Shown: positions 48,619-59,539 of the stretch, one piece after another
How the letters are laid out: the number at the start of each line of letters is the position of its first letter
Numbering within the stretch: the first letter of the stretch is position 1
Assembly: GCA_037447655.1 (NCBI GenBank)
Contig: JBBHKE010002708.1
Span: 1 to 64,000, forward strand
Length of the DNA: 64,000 nt
Origin: Zygnema cylindricum
Taxonomy: Eukaryota > Streptophyta > Zygnematophyceae > Zygnematales > Zygnemataceae
Direction: 5' to 3'
Notes under the pieces: generated by a model
What the model was told of the DNA's origin: nothing
What the model saw: the letters and a program-made list of their open reading frames with translations, nothing else
Database searches by the model: none
Made by a program: the position numbers and the translations under genes

Positions 48619-50460
48619 ATGCCCGCACGCGCGATATTCGGCGTGCGCGAACGATATAATGCACGCACGTGCAGTATTTTGCATGCACGCGCGGTATTTC
48701 TCACGCCCGCGCGGTATTTTGCACGCACGCGCGGTATTTTGCACGCACGCACGGTATTTTGCACGCTCTCACGGTATTTCCCACGCATGCGCGGTATTTC
48801 CCACGCACGTTCGGTTTTTCTTACATACGCGTGTTATTCTGCACGCACGCGCGGTATTTTTCATGCACGCGCAGTATTTTGTATGCTCGCGCAGTTTAAG
48901 GCACGCGCGCGCGGTTTCATGCATGCACGCGCGGTTTTATGCATGCACGCACAATTTCGGCACGCGTTGTAACAGGATCTCCTACTCTCAGAAAAATCCC
49001 ATTACTACAAATAATCCCAACCACACATTCCACACATTGGAAAATACACATCCACATTAGGCAACACTCACATATGGATAAACTTTAAATTAGAAGAAGC
49101 TTTTGTCCACATAACAATAGCTTGGTCTCTTGCCCTCGTGGCTCAACCCTTCTTATTAAAGTGTTTTCCACTACTCTCCACTCTTAATAATTCTATCTCT
49201 TAACTACTAAAACACTATTTAGTTAGTAAGAGATTTCAATGCAAAATGCCTTTTCTCCAATTTGGTATTAATCGCTCAGGACCAAGATCAGCCGGAATTT
49301 CCACAAACTTTTCCCAAAGGAAAAAGATGTCTACTCTCCTCTTACACTTCACTATTTATCCATCATCACCCTGGACTCGCTAGGCCAGAGTCAACGCTCC
49401 GTTTTAACATACTTTTACTTGGGCCAATCATTGATCAGCAAAGACTCAGACTGACCAATGCAAAAACTTGCGAAATCTCTTACGAAATACTTAGCACTTT
49501 ACTAACCAATCAAACGTTACGTTTCACTACGTAACATTTACGTGCAAAATTGCGAGACAAACAAAACGCGACTTCGCACGATCGTGCGTAACAAATTTCG
49601 CACGCGAAACTTCCAACGAAATTCCCTTAAGTGAAAGTGACGTTTCGTACTAAAATTTGTACGAAACGAAGCACCGTGCATACTAAATGTTTCATTAGAA
49701 CTTTATGAGCCGTACGCGCGTAATTTCGGTACTAATTTGACCCTTAACCCGTTTCAATAATACCCACTTATTATTTAGACCCCACGCTGTCACCTAAATA
49801 CACCCATCGCTATAACTTTTAAAATATAACTCCAAATAGCGTGAATCTTTCGCGGACGTCTACCAATTTTAGTACTCTATAATCATAACACCTAAATACC
49901 CATTTATAAACAATTTCAATCCGCTATAAATGTTACACGCGTGCATAATTTGCGTTCGCACGTGCGAGTTTTCGTCGGTTCATTTGTTTATGATGTGAAC
50001 GCGATTTGCGTTCCACATACAATTACATAACTACTAATTTCGTGCACACGTTCTATATGTTTTATTTAAATAGTACTAATTCCGTGCGATATGTTTCATT
50101 TCGTGCACAGGTATGCGATTTTCAAATTATGGACGCGAAATATCGTTTGAGTGACGCATCGCGATTTCCGGGGATATTTCGCGCGATATTGTTCGTTTCG
50201 TGCGGTATGTTTCGTTTTGTGCGTATGCTCGTGATTTTTGGAGTATCGACGTGAAGTATCGTTTGGAGGCGTATCGCGATTTCCAGGCGACGCTTCGATA
50301 CTTATATTTATTTAAGTCGCGAACCCATGTAGGTTCGCGCATACATGTAGTTAAGGAGGGTTTTTACCCTCGGATGGTGGATTTTGTCAGGCGTACGGCA
50401 GACGATGTTGGCCGCCTATTGGCCAACATTTTAAGTAGTTTGATGCATGTGAAGTAGACT
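48619..50460 (+). repeat. CGCACG-rich repeat element, copy 1, right part
   Basis: Begins with about 17 imperfect ~20-bp units (gcacgcacgcgcggtatttt) to 48962. After the inserted solo LTR it resumes at 49943 with gcataatttgcgttcgcacg and a unique tail up to roughly 50460. The homologous copy at 59745-60240 shows the same order without either insertion. The right border of the element is uncertain. Long Arg/His/Ala-rich frames across the units are artefacts. Confidence 0.7.
48968..49937. mobile_element. Solo LTR with 5-bp target duplication
   Basis: A 970-bp block starting TGTAACA and ending TGTTACA, perfect inverted 7-mers, flanked by CGCGT on both sides (48963-48967, 49938-49942). The homologous repeat copy at 60000-60060 lacks the block. 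No internal coding, so it is a solo LTR of an unidentified family. Confidence 0.8.
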
Positions 50461-50522
50461 AGACGTAGGCTAATTTTGCTTAGGCTTATCGTAGCTCATA
50501 CTAAGCCTAATTCTCTGACTTA

Positions 50523-51020
50523 GAGAATTTAGCTTTTGGACAAGAGTTTTCTTTTGGCAACGGAGTTTTTCTCTTGCTCTCTCTCTCACCGATTGCCCAC
50601 GTGTCTTTCTTCTCCTTGCTAGCTAGCTGTAGAGGCTAGATAGGTTAAGAATATTTCCCCTTTTATTTTTTCCCACGTTTTTAATCCACACGGCCTAAGG
50701 CCACGTCCGGAAGGTTTCCCTCCAAACTTGGTCTTTTGGTGGAAGTGTGGAATTGGAGATCGTGGGGGAGCACATTTGGACCTTGCTGTGCCTTCCTCGG
50801 GCAGCGTGACGGTTTGGTTGTGTGTGTGTGTCTTGTTTGTATTTCGGTTGGCTTGGAAGGAGTGTATTTTTGATCGGATTTGGATTTTCCCTTGTTCCGG
50901 TTGGAATATTTCTTGCTTTGCTGTCATAACGAGATAACTCCTTTAGAGAATGTGATAAAGACCAAAGAGCCTAGTGGCTACCTCTCGGCTTAGCATTCTT
51001 GTCCAAAAGCTAAACTTCTC
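50523..51020. repeat. Inverted repeat pair, possible small TIR element
   Basis: gagaatttagcttttggaca at 50523 and its reverse complement (gtccaaaagctaaacttctc, ending 51020) form 23-24 bp arms with one indel. The interval between is unique, with a TG-rich stretch. No target duplication recognised. Confidence 0.5.
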
Positions 51021-51186
51021 AGAATCACATTTTCTCTCCTCATGCGAAAGCTTCCTAATCAACTCCCCTAATCAACTCCCCTAATCAACTCCCCTACTTA
51101 TCAAGCAACCTTTAACTTGTTGCCCGACTGCGAAATAGATTCAATTACTAATATGTTCGTAATGGAAATCTGTTGTAAAAATCGCT

Positions 51187-51600
51187 TTTTGGAGATGTGC
51201 TTCCCTTAGGGTGAACTTCCATTAGAGGAAAAGTGGGGTTGTTTACCGGAATCCGTACGATTTCCTACAGATTCTTACCATTTTTTTATTGTAAGACGAA
51301 ACATGACGAAACATGTCTTCTGGATGACTCCAATTTTATAAGCGTAAGTATCGACCGTTGGATTTTTCACTTTTTCAGATTCTAAATCAGTTGTAAAAAT
51401 CGCTTTTGGGAGATGTGCTTCCTTTAGGGTGAACTTCCATAAGAGGAAAAATGGGGTTGTTTACTGGAATCCGTACGATTTCCTACAGATTCGTACCATT
51501 TTTTTTTGTCAGACGAAACATGACGAAACATGTCTACTGGATGGCTCCAATTTTATAGGCGTAAGTATCGACCGTTGGATTTTTCACTTTTTTAGATTCT
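51187..51600. repeat. ~215-bp tandem duplication at the left end of family V copy 3
   Basis: The segment starting cgctttttggagatgtgctt and running through the family V left end to ctttttcagattct is repeated once with small differences. The element thus has two left ends. Confidence 0.75.
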
Positions 51601-52132
51601 CAAAACAATAACGTACATCGTCCAGTTTGAAGAGACTCTCCTCGGCGAGGAGAGTTTCTTCAAACTGGTCCCGTACCATTGGTACACGTGAAAAGTTGAA
51701 AAAAAAACCACCACGAACAAGTAAGAGAATCGAACGCGACGTAAACGCCATGTGCCTTCCGCCACAGTGTATGAAGGTCGACCAAAATATCTTCGCACGC
51801 TCTTCTTCTGACATCCGCTGACCTTAAAAGTTTGCGGCGCCTTTTTGAAATTCCGTTTCAAAATTTTGATTTTCAATTTCAAAATTAATATCCGGTCGCA
51901 AAATTTTCGTACGAATCATTAAATTCCTCTGCCCGTACAAATATTATGTACAGATTTTCAGCTTGAAGAATATTTCTAGATTTTAAGAATCTGAATATTA
52001 ACCTAGGTGGCGCCAATCATAATTGAGGAACGATGTCTACTGGCACGACATAATGGAATGCCGTGCCAGTAAACACTAGAAATTGACGTATCCGCATGTT
52101 TACTGGGACCGCCTAATGGAGAACAGGCCTTA
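51206..52132 (+). mobile_element. Repeat family V element, copy 3
   Basis: Aligns with 16515-17224 except for the left-end duplication and the central hairpin. Right end cctaatggagaacaggcctt. Minus frames across it are repeat-derived. Confidence 0.65.
51622..51668. repeat. 47-bp near-perfect palindrome at the variable site
   Basis: Arms of 22 bp (ccagtttgaagagactctcc...) with one mismatch around a ggc centre. It stands where copies 1 and 2 of the same repeat have unrelated hairpin sequence. Confidence 0.9.
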
Positions 52133-52307
52133 GTCTGTAATTCAGGGTGTAGTTCGGTTCGGTTCGGTTTGAATTGAACTAGGCCGAGTGTTGAATGGTG
52201 TACGACGAATTGACACTCCGTAATTTCGATTTATTCTCCACATGGTTTACAGTACATTAACGGACCGTAATTTTCTAATTTTGATTCACGCTCCCAATGG
52301 AGTACAA

Positions 52308-52357
52308 TACACCGTGTATCGCTAATAGTGTTCACACTATTAGCGATACACGGTGTA
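52308..52357. repeat. 50-bp palindrome made of two MITE ends
   Basis: tacaccgtgtatcgctaata followed by its own inverse, 24 of 25 positions pairing around a tt/ca centre. The arms equal the TIR of the GTACACC MITEs, so this looks like a MITE whose entire interior is gone. Confidence 0.9.
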
Positions 52358-52510
52358 CACTAACGGGCGGTACAGTAATTTCGATTCATCTTCCACATCT
52401 TTTACGGTATACTGGAGAACCATAATTTTGATTTACGCTCCACATTGTGTACGGTACTCTAACGGACCGTAAACTGAATTCACGCTCCACATGTGGGCGC
52501 TACAGTGCAA

Positions 52511-52730
52511 TACACCGTGTATCGCTATTAGGGTTAATGTATTTTTTGTCGGTTAAAACATCTTTTCTCCGTACACACGTGTCAAGGTTATGGATCTGAC
52601 GGTTGCAATTTAAAAATAAGCTTCTCACCTTCCTATTGGCGGTCTCCATGTGAAATCGGACAAGTGTGTACGGAGAAAAGATGTTTTAAGTGGCGAACAA
52701 ATTATTTACCCTAATAGCGATACACGCGTA
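52511..52730. mobile_element. MITE, GTACACCGTGTATCG family
   Basis: Ends tacaccgtgtatcgctatta and taatagcgatacacgcgta. Inner inverted repeats (acatcttttctccgtacaca / acggagaaaagatgttttaa) are the best preserved in the window. 220 bp, no coding. Confidence 0.8.
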
Positions 52731-52860
52731 CTGTACTGTTGCGCGTCCTTATTCCGATTCACCCTCCAAATTTTCATACGGTACACTCACGGACCTTAAT
52801 TTTGATTCGCGCTTCACATGGTGTGTGACTGTGTGGTACACTTGCGGACTGTAAAATTTG

Positions 52861-53732
52861 TAGTGTTGTGTATCGGTAAGGATTTGCCGATAACCGATAT
52901 GGCCCTTTTTTTGGGTAGCCGATAATCGATATATTGGTACGATATATCGTTATCGGTGTTATCGCCGATAAATAACCGATATTTATCGGTTATTATCGTC
53001 GATAACACCGATATCAATAACTATTGGTGATATATGTACGGACCGTACAGATAAATGTACGGCCAGTTCACTCAACTGTACGTGTTATTCCCCCGACGCG
53101 CCCTATTCACAACCCCTATCTACTGAGGTGCCTACCAATCAGATCATTTGTACAAGCCGAAAGTACAGTAGCCGGCATAAAATATGTACGACTTTAGTAC
53201 CGCTCCAATTAAAACGATGTACCTTTCACATCCGACCCTATAGCTTTGTCCCTTTCTTCTTTAAGATCCACTGGAAACCTGCCATGTGTCAATCCGTCGG
53301 CTTTTTTGGCATAAGCCGCCAAAAGAGCCATTCCGAGATGTCGGCACTCACGCTGGCCGTCCGCTCGTATTTTCTCATTGAAAGTCGTCCGTTCGATTCC
53401 GGCGGCGCGCATAATGTTCTTTTGCATCCGTTGTACTTTGTGTCCGCCGTCCTTTTCCCGTTCCATGATCATCAGTTTGTCGGTACAATGCCGTACGTTC
53501 CCGTAAGATTTCTGTTCAGTTAACCGGCCAGAAAGTACTACAAAGTGCAACATATTTTTTCGTCAAGTCCGTACATTTCCCGTAAGAAACCGTAAATTTT
53601 CCGTTCAGTTTACCGGACAGAAAGTACTCCTAGCAGAAAGTACAGATATATCGGGGCCTCTGACCGTTCGATAACCGATAACTATAGGTGTCGGTGTTAT
53701 CGCGATAAAATTTTTACCGATACACAACACTA
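52861..53732. mobile_element. hAT-like nonautonomous element, copy 2, with 8-bp TSD
   Basis: Ends tagtgttgtgtatcggtaa and ttaccgatacacaacacta are inverted repeats. Flanks AAAATTTG (52853-52860) and AAAATGTG (53733-53740) agree at 7 of 8. The minus frame 53209-53553 (115 codons, motifs such as SGRLTEQKSYGNVR and FNEKIRADGQ) matches frames in the element at 18393-19583, so a remnant of an encoded protein is likely. Confidence 0.7.
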
Positions 53733-53877
53733 AAAATGTGATTGCGCTCTATTTTTTTGAATCTGTACTGCACGCTATGGTATCGTATTTTCTATTTACG
53801 CACCAAATCGTGTATGGTACAGTACGTACTGTACACTAAAGGCTGGTAGTTCGGATTCACGCTCCACATCCTGTAAG

Positions 53878-54552
53878 TTACCCTAACGGACGATTCTCGC
53901 TACAATTCACATAGAACCTACGCTGGACAGAAAAAGTACATTTGATATGCTGATTTCTTCGCTGATTCGCAGTTTCCTCGTCCATCCACTCACCTTCCGA
54001 CACGCTGTCAAACATATCTTCTGTTACTTCAGGTGGCCATATGTAAGAGGGCGTTAAAAAATCTAAAAAGGATATACTAGATTTTCTACCTTGCGCTGAT
54101 TGGCTAACCATTTCCTGTATTTGGGAGAATCTGCCACGTATTGCTGAAATTTCCAGTTTTGTTCCAATTTTCAAGGAAATCCTATGCTTTGAAACCCTAA
54201 TCCTGTCCAACCCTAATTTTACTTTCTGTAATTTCTCTGGCAATCTGCTGCAGCTTCACTGTCTCTATATCTTCTTTCACTTTTATCTCTCTTTTCCTTT
54301 TTTAACACTAACACTTCGTACAGAAAAATACTTTAATATTATAAGTATATTATATTTTTGCAGCATTTCAAGCTTCTTTATCTCCTCTGCTATGGCAGTC
54401 ACAGCTGCCACGTGTTCTAGTCTTATTGGCAGCCATGTCTTGCAGAAAGGGTTTCTTCCGAGCAGGTAGTTCCATGTAAACTGAACTGAACTGAACTGAA
54501 CTGGATCCGTTCTACTGAACTGAACTAAAATCATAAAACTGTAACTGAACAA
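53878..54552 (-). other. Unidentified reading frames, possible exon remnants
   Basis: A minus frame at 53878-54243 (motifs KLGLDRIRVSKHRISLKIG, FLDFLTPSYIWPPEV, EGEWMDEE) and another at 54283-54552 (LEHVAAVTAIAEEIKKLE) look more protein-like than their surroundings. They could be neighbouring exons: donor GTAGAAAATC after SAQ, acceptors unclear. I do not recognise a family, and neither has an ATG start in a convincing context. Confidence 0.25.
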
Positions 54553-54806
54553 AGTGAACTAAATCAAAACCATTTAACTGAAGTGAACTGAATGAATTAA
54601 CTGAGATTTTGCTGACGTGACATGAACTGGAACTGAAACTGAACTAAAGTGAACTGAACTGAATTGAAGTGAACTGAGCTAACCAAGCTAAACTGAACAG
54701 AAATGAAACAACTGAACTGAAACCTTTAATCTGAACTGAACTGAGTTGAGCTGAGCTGAACTGAACTGAACTGAACTGAACTGAACTGAACTGAACTGAA
54801 CTGAAC
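54477..54806. repeat. (CTGAA)n satellite, imperfect
   Basis: Pentamer ctgaa repeated about 50 times with interruptions, cleanest at 54477-54505 and 54755-54806. Confidence 0.9.
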
Positions 54807-55079
54807 CGTAAAGACCTGGTTCCAGCTGAAGTACAATGCAGGGTACTTTGAAATGGTTTTCTAAATGTATTCCTTTAATTCATTTTTTTGTCTGATTTTT
54901 TATTTTCTGTTTTAAAGCTTTCAATGTTTATCAAGGTCTAAAATGGCTAATTGTTTTTTTGAATAATTTTTGAAGGTTCAAATCAATTTAAAAGATTTTA
55001 AAAAGTTCAACAAGGGACAATGGCATTCACATTTATCAGGAAACTTGGACTTGTGTCAACCTAAATTTTGGTGACTCAC

Positions 55080-55385
55080 TGGATTTACTATATATAGTGA
55101 AGTTACTGAAATAGTGTGAATTTATCAATAATGTGGAATTCTAAATGTGGATTTACTAAAATAGTGTGGAAATACTGTGGATTTACGAAAATAGTGTGAA
55201 TTTGCTAAAATAATGTGGAATTTTAAAACACTGGTATATACTAAAATAGTGTGAAAATGTTGTAAATTCATTAAAATAATGTGGATTTACTAAAATAATG
55301 TGGAGTTCCTAAAGAGTGAATTTACTAAATTAATGTGGAATTCTAAAACAGTGTGGATATACTAAAATAGTGTGGAATTACGACA
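55080..55385. repeat. Degenerate tandem repeat, unit atttactaaaatagtgtgga
   Basis: About twelve imperfect copies of a 20-28 bp AT-rich unit. No coding. Confidence 0.75.
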
Positions 55386-55505
55386 TGAATGTAGAAATCG
55401 TAAGTGGATTATTTTCCGTTCTTGAGTTTTGGAGTGCGTTCACCTTATTGCCTTACTCATATCTTGCTTCAACCTTAAGCCTTATTTACCACTAACTGAC
55501 CCGAC

Positions 55506-55508
<3 letters not shown>

Positions 55509-55538
<30 letters not shown>
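55509..55538. repeat. (CT)n microsatellite
   Basis: Fifteen CT units, followed by AT-rich sequence. Confidence 0.95.
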
Positions 55539-55541
<3 letters not shown>

Positions 55542-56199
55542 TTCATTTGGGAAAATTTATTATAAAAATAATTTAATTTATAAATTTTATTTTATAAAAA
55601 AAATAAAAACATTTTGTTTTGGTTTTTTGTTTTCTTCTTTCTTGCTTTCAATTCTTGTCTTCTATCTTGCTTCCACTCTATTTCTGGTCTGCAGATTTAG
55701 GTCTGATTCTGTATCAGATTTTTAGGGTTAATCTGCGGAATTGGGGTTTGGCTGCAGATTTAGGGTTTTGGCCGCAGATTTAGGGTTTGGGCGAATTTAG
55801 GGTTTATTTTTTGGAGCTCTTAACCCTAGATCAGCATATTACCATCCCTTGGTCGCAGATTTTTGATTTTTGCAGCGTGGTATTAGGGTTTGGGAAACCT
55901 TTTTGCCCAATTTTACCATACTTTGTGTTTTATTTTGAACTTTTCTCAATATTTCTTATCTTTCTTTCCTTTATAACAACTTCCTTTGCTGGCCAGTTGA
56001 TGTTTGGTTTGTGGTGGATTTGATATTCTCTTTCTTTATCCTTTGCCAAATTTAATCATTCATAAAACTTAGCAAAGAAAAAATATATATTCATATATAT
56101 TAGATTTGCACGAATTATAACATACAATTATCATTGCTTTATAGTTGGGAATAGCGTGGCATAATGCTGATACGCATAGCCTAGCAGGATTCTAATTGC
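55539..56199. other. No recognised gene
   Basis: AT-rich, with several gcagatttagggttt repeats at 55690-55800. It may be the leader of the gag element that follows, but no LTR end is apparent. Confidence 0.4.
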
Positions 56200-56262
56200 C
56201 TGGGTGTTTAGTGGTGGTTCTTGACACGTTTATTCGGAATCGGAGCGGGTTCGATTCCTGAA
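56200..56262 (+). other. tRNA-like fragment (A and B box)
   Basis: TTAGTGGTGG (56208-56217) resembles an A box and GGTTCGATTCC (56248-56258) is a consensus B box at tRNA-like spacing. The flanks do not pair into a clear acceptor stem, so a tRNA-derived SINE head or tRNA pseudogene is more likely than a working tRNA. Confidence 0.4.
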
Positions 56263-56947
56263 GCTCTGCAAAATCCGACTTGCCTCGACCAAGTCCGGTT
56301 CACTTTTAGTACTCACCAGAGTATTAAAGGTGTTTGTAAGTATCACGATGCCTTGCGGGTGCAAGAGCGTTTCTTTGTAATTTGGACACTCGTGTAAGGG
56401 TTCGGTGTAAATTGGTTCTATTACGAACTTTTTTTTTTTAGCATTTGCATTTTCTTTGTTTTCCTTGCATGCTATCTGGCCGTGAGTGGCCTTGAGTTTC
56501 CCTGTCACTGTCTAGATTGGATTTTCTTTCATAGATCTTGTCGTTGGTGGCACTGTTTAGACAACTTTCTGTCTGTGCCGCAGTAGATCTCCACCGAAAG
56601 GTGTCTGGATAGTTTCTCTGTTTGTTTTTATAGATCTGGCCCTTCGGCCTTGCCCCATTGTTTGCAGGGTAGAGATTTTGGTATTCTGACTTTTTGCTAG
56701 ATCTGACCACCGGGTCTTGCTAAAGACTTCGTGTGTTCACTTATTTTGTGTGGATTGGCCTGTCACTTGACGCACCTCGGTTAGTTCGTTATGAATTTTC
56801 CAGTCATAATCGAGGGTTTTCTCTTTGTTTATGCCCACGGATTGGGATAACTTACATTAACAATTCGGATATACCCGCGGCGGGACAGTTTTCCGTCCAC
56901 CGCAGTTAGATCTTTCTAGTTTCTCCGAGTCTACGAACGCACCAATT

Positions 56948-58269
56948 TTGGTTGCGACTTCTAGATCTCTGTCAGTTTGGTCTGTATTGACCACAGTCTC
57001 ATCATTATCTTCAGTTTCCTCTAGGTCATACCTAGGTAGAACCGAAGTAGACTTTTCAGAGGAAATCTTTTACCATCCTCTCACATTTCCGTTTTCGGTC
57101 GGTCCAAATTTGGAACAACTAGTGCATTCTTCCTTCGACGACATGGCTTCCTCTGCAGAGGGGGCCCTGGGGAAAATGCAATTTTGCTTTTCAGGGATGA
57201 AGGATACCATGTCATTATCCCATTTCCGTATGCTCTATAATACCAAAATGCGTGATTTGGCATTTCGCTATCAAGATCGATTTGATCTTCGTGTGGTATT
57301 ATCTTTTCTTGGCCGGTACCTCAGAGGTTCGGCCCTTACATTATATTCCTGCAAGTATAATGTTATACTCGCGATGACATAATTTTCCCTTCGTTTTGCG
57401 GGTACACCCGAGGTCATAGGTCAAGCGGATATTCCATTCCAGGTCGCTTTTCCCGAGGTCTTAGATGCCCAAGTTGTTGTCCTAATTCCCGGAGTCCCAA
57501 AAATTCCTCGCCAATATGCTCCGCTCGTGCTGCTGTCCCAGCACGACCAAGGATGATAATTCCGTTGCGAGATCCAAAATTTGTAATGTTCGATTTCTTA
57601 GAAGCCGAGTATCAAATGCAAAACCCCGATCAGGTGAAAGAATTGATGAATTTTACGCGTAAACTAGGAGAGACCGCCCCTGCTTTACGTGCTCGCATGG
57701 AGACTTTGCGAGAAGTTTTACCGGACCTAATGTCCGATGCGGTAGCTGTTCAATAATTTGTTGGACAGTTTCCAGATCAATCGAAACGTTTTATAGAAAG
57801 TCATCTAACTCAGACTTACGGTCTGAAATTTACATTTGATCAAGCCGCTCAATATCCGGTAGAATAAGAGATGCAATCATGTTGGTGGGAAGCTCATGAT
57901 CGTTCGGAAGTTGCTTCCCCACTTTCTCCACCTAGTAGCCCATGGCCCAACAATAGGCCTCTAAAGACGCCGGCCATGGGAAATCCGCCATTTAATTATG
58001 GGGACCGATTGTGTTTCCGATGTGGAAACACGGGGCATGATGCCCTCATGTGCCCGGATAAGTCGGCCACATGCACCCATTGCAACCAAAAGGGACATTA
58101 TGTTCACCGTTGCCATGTTAAGGATCCTAATTTTTCCTATCAGAATCACATTCAGAACAATGGAATTCATGCCCGTTCTGCCAAGCCGGTCACTCCTCCG
58201 ACCGAGACAGAGAAATTGGCGACTCCGCCTAAGACTTCTCGCAGAGAGAGGGAAAAAGCCGAGATATAA
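56948..58269 (+). pseudogene. Retrotransposon gag with two zinc knuckles, disrupted
   Basis: Gag-like coding spread over two frames: 56948-57382 (helical region with FLGRYLRGSALTLYS, like Ty3 gag), then 57553-58269 in another frame with stops near 57755 and 57867. Two CX2CX4HX4C knuckles, CFRCGNTGHDALMC (58012-58053) and CTHCNQKGHYVHRC (58072-58113), are intact. Gag proteins bind element RNA through such knuckles. The start used here is uncertain because no ATG context stands out. Confidence 0.75.
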
Positions 58270-58272
58270 GTC

Positions 58273-59538
58273 ATGATGGCCGCCATGATGAAGGAACAAT
58301 TTGCCGCCTTCATGGCCGAAATGAAACCCCAATTCACGGGGATGGCAAGGACAATCGTCCACACGCCATCGTTGGTTGGTCGAATCCTCCGAGATTCCAC
58401 TGTCCAACAACGGGTTTCCACTTTCGATAAGGGATCCCTTGATCATAATCGCGACGGTAAATTACAGAATTCCCGTAATCCACTTTCTTTCGAGAAAGAA
58501 TCTCTCTCTCCTCTACCGGACACAACGTCCTCCATTGTGGCTCAAACTCTCACCATTCTGGATAGTACCATACATGATGCACATCGAGTCAAGGAACGAC
58601 TAAACATCCTTTCTGCCATGATTGATGAAGCCCCCAAGGCCTCTCCTTTTCCTAATGAGGTTCCCAAAGCCTCTCACCATGTTGACGAGTTCGCTGCAGC
58701 TGCCGCTTTGAGGGCGTTACAACTTAACCGAAGTCTTTCTGTTATTCAGCCAGTTACCGCGGATGAGCGCCGTGACCTTGATCCTCACATCAGTTTCCTG
58801 GACAATTCTAGAATGTCCTTCTGTGTTAATGGTGTTTCTCCTTCTCTCCTTCTCATGGACACCGGACCCAAACCCGTGATCCTTGGATCCGGATTTGCGC
58901 TCAAGCTTGTTTTGACAGCACACAAGCTCCAAGCCACGTCTACTCGGCTTCTTACTTCAGCCGGTACCACGGAGTCGGTGCTTGGAATTACCAAGGACCC
59001 GTTTGTCTTTCGGTTTCACAACGGAACTGAGAGTGAGTCCGTAGAGGTTTTTGTCCGAGCATTGGTCACCAAATCAAACGACTACGAATGCTTAGTGGGG
59101 CAGGATGTCATCTTCCGAATCGGTGGAGGAGTAGATATGCATGATCAGACCTTCACCTTCTGTCCCTCTAATTTTCCCGGTCGCAAAATCTGCCTCCCTC
59201 TTGTCTCTGCTCGCAAGCAGTTGCCCACTATGGCACATTTGGCTTCCGCTCTCCCTGCATTTTCTAGTATCAAACTTCGGGAAGACAATGGCAACTCGTT
59301 TTTCTCGGAAAGGATCCATACCGTCGACACTGAGGTCTTTCCACACATTCTCAATGTGGTGGATAGCGATACTAATGGGATGTTGAGTTTGCAGAGTGTT
59401 TATGCATGTACCGCAGGTGATGAAGGGTTCCACATGGAGTGCCTCTCTTCTCCATTATCTTTCAACCCTGCTGACCATTGTTACCTCCATCTCTGTTCCA
59501 GGCCCTCAGTTGTGTTGACCAGCTCCTCCACAGGTTAA
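58273..59538 (+). CDS. Gag-protease-like protein of a nonautonomous LTR element
   Basis: Open frame of 421 codons from an ATG just after the zinc-knuckle region. The middle part reads LLLMDTGPKPVILGSGFA, resembling the DTG active site of retroviral-type aspartic proteases, and about 85 residues later CLVGQDVIFRIGGGVD resembles the second hydrophobic strand. No reverse transcriptase, RNase H or integrase follows. The frame ends 1 base before a polypurine tract. It is therefore the end of a gag-pro-only element, comparable to TR-GAG type elements, mobilised in trans if at all. Aspartic protease activity is inferred; the usual DTGA is DTGP here. Confidence 0.65.
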   Translation: MMAAMMKEQFAAFMAEMKPQFTGMARTIVHTPSLVGRILRDSTVQQRVSTFDKGSLDHNRDGKLQNSRNPLSFEKESLSPLPDTTSSIVAQTLTILDSTIHDAHRVKERLNILSAMIDEAPKASPFPNEVPKASHHVDEFAAAAALRALQLNRSLSVIQPVTADERRDLDPHISFLDNSRMSFCVNGVSPSLLLMDTGPKPVILGSGFALKLVLTAHKLQATSTRLLTSAGTTESVLGITKDPFVFRFHNGTESESVEVFVRALVTKSNDYECLVGQDVIFRIGGGVDMHDQTFTFCPSNFPGRKICLPLVSARKQLPTMAHLASALPAFSSIKLREDNGNSFFSERIHTVDTEVFPHILNVVDSDTNGMLSLQSVYACTAGDEGFHMECLSSPLSFNPADHCYLHLCSRPSVVLTSSSTG

Positions 59539-59539
59539 C

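Noticed and set aside
48640-48962. CRISPR-like array of ~20-bp repeats
   Set aside because: Units are directly adjacent and degenerate, without unique spacers, in a eukaryotic genome.
48403-49060. Frames of 150-190 codons rich in Ala/Arg/His across the CGCACG units
   Set aside because: They read through a ~20-bp tandem repeat; all frames look alike because the unit rarely contains stops.
57961-58446. 161-codon minus frame opposite the zinc knuckles
   Set aside because: Antisense shadow of the gag and protease frames.
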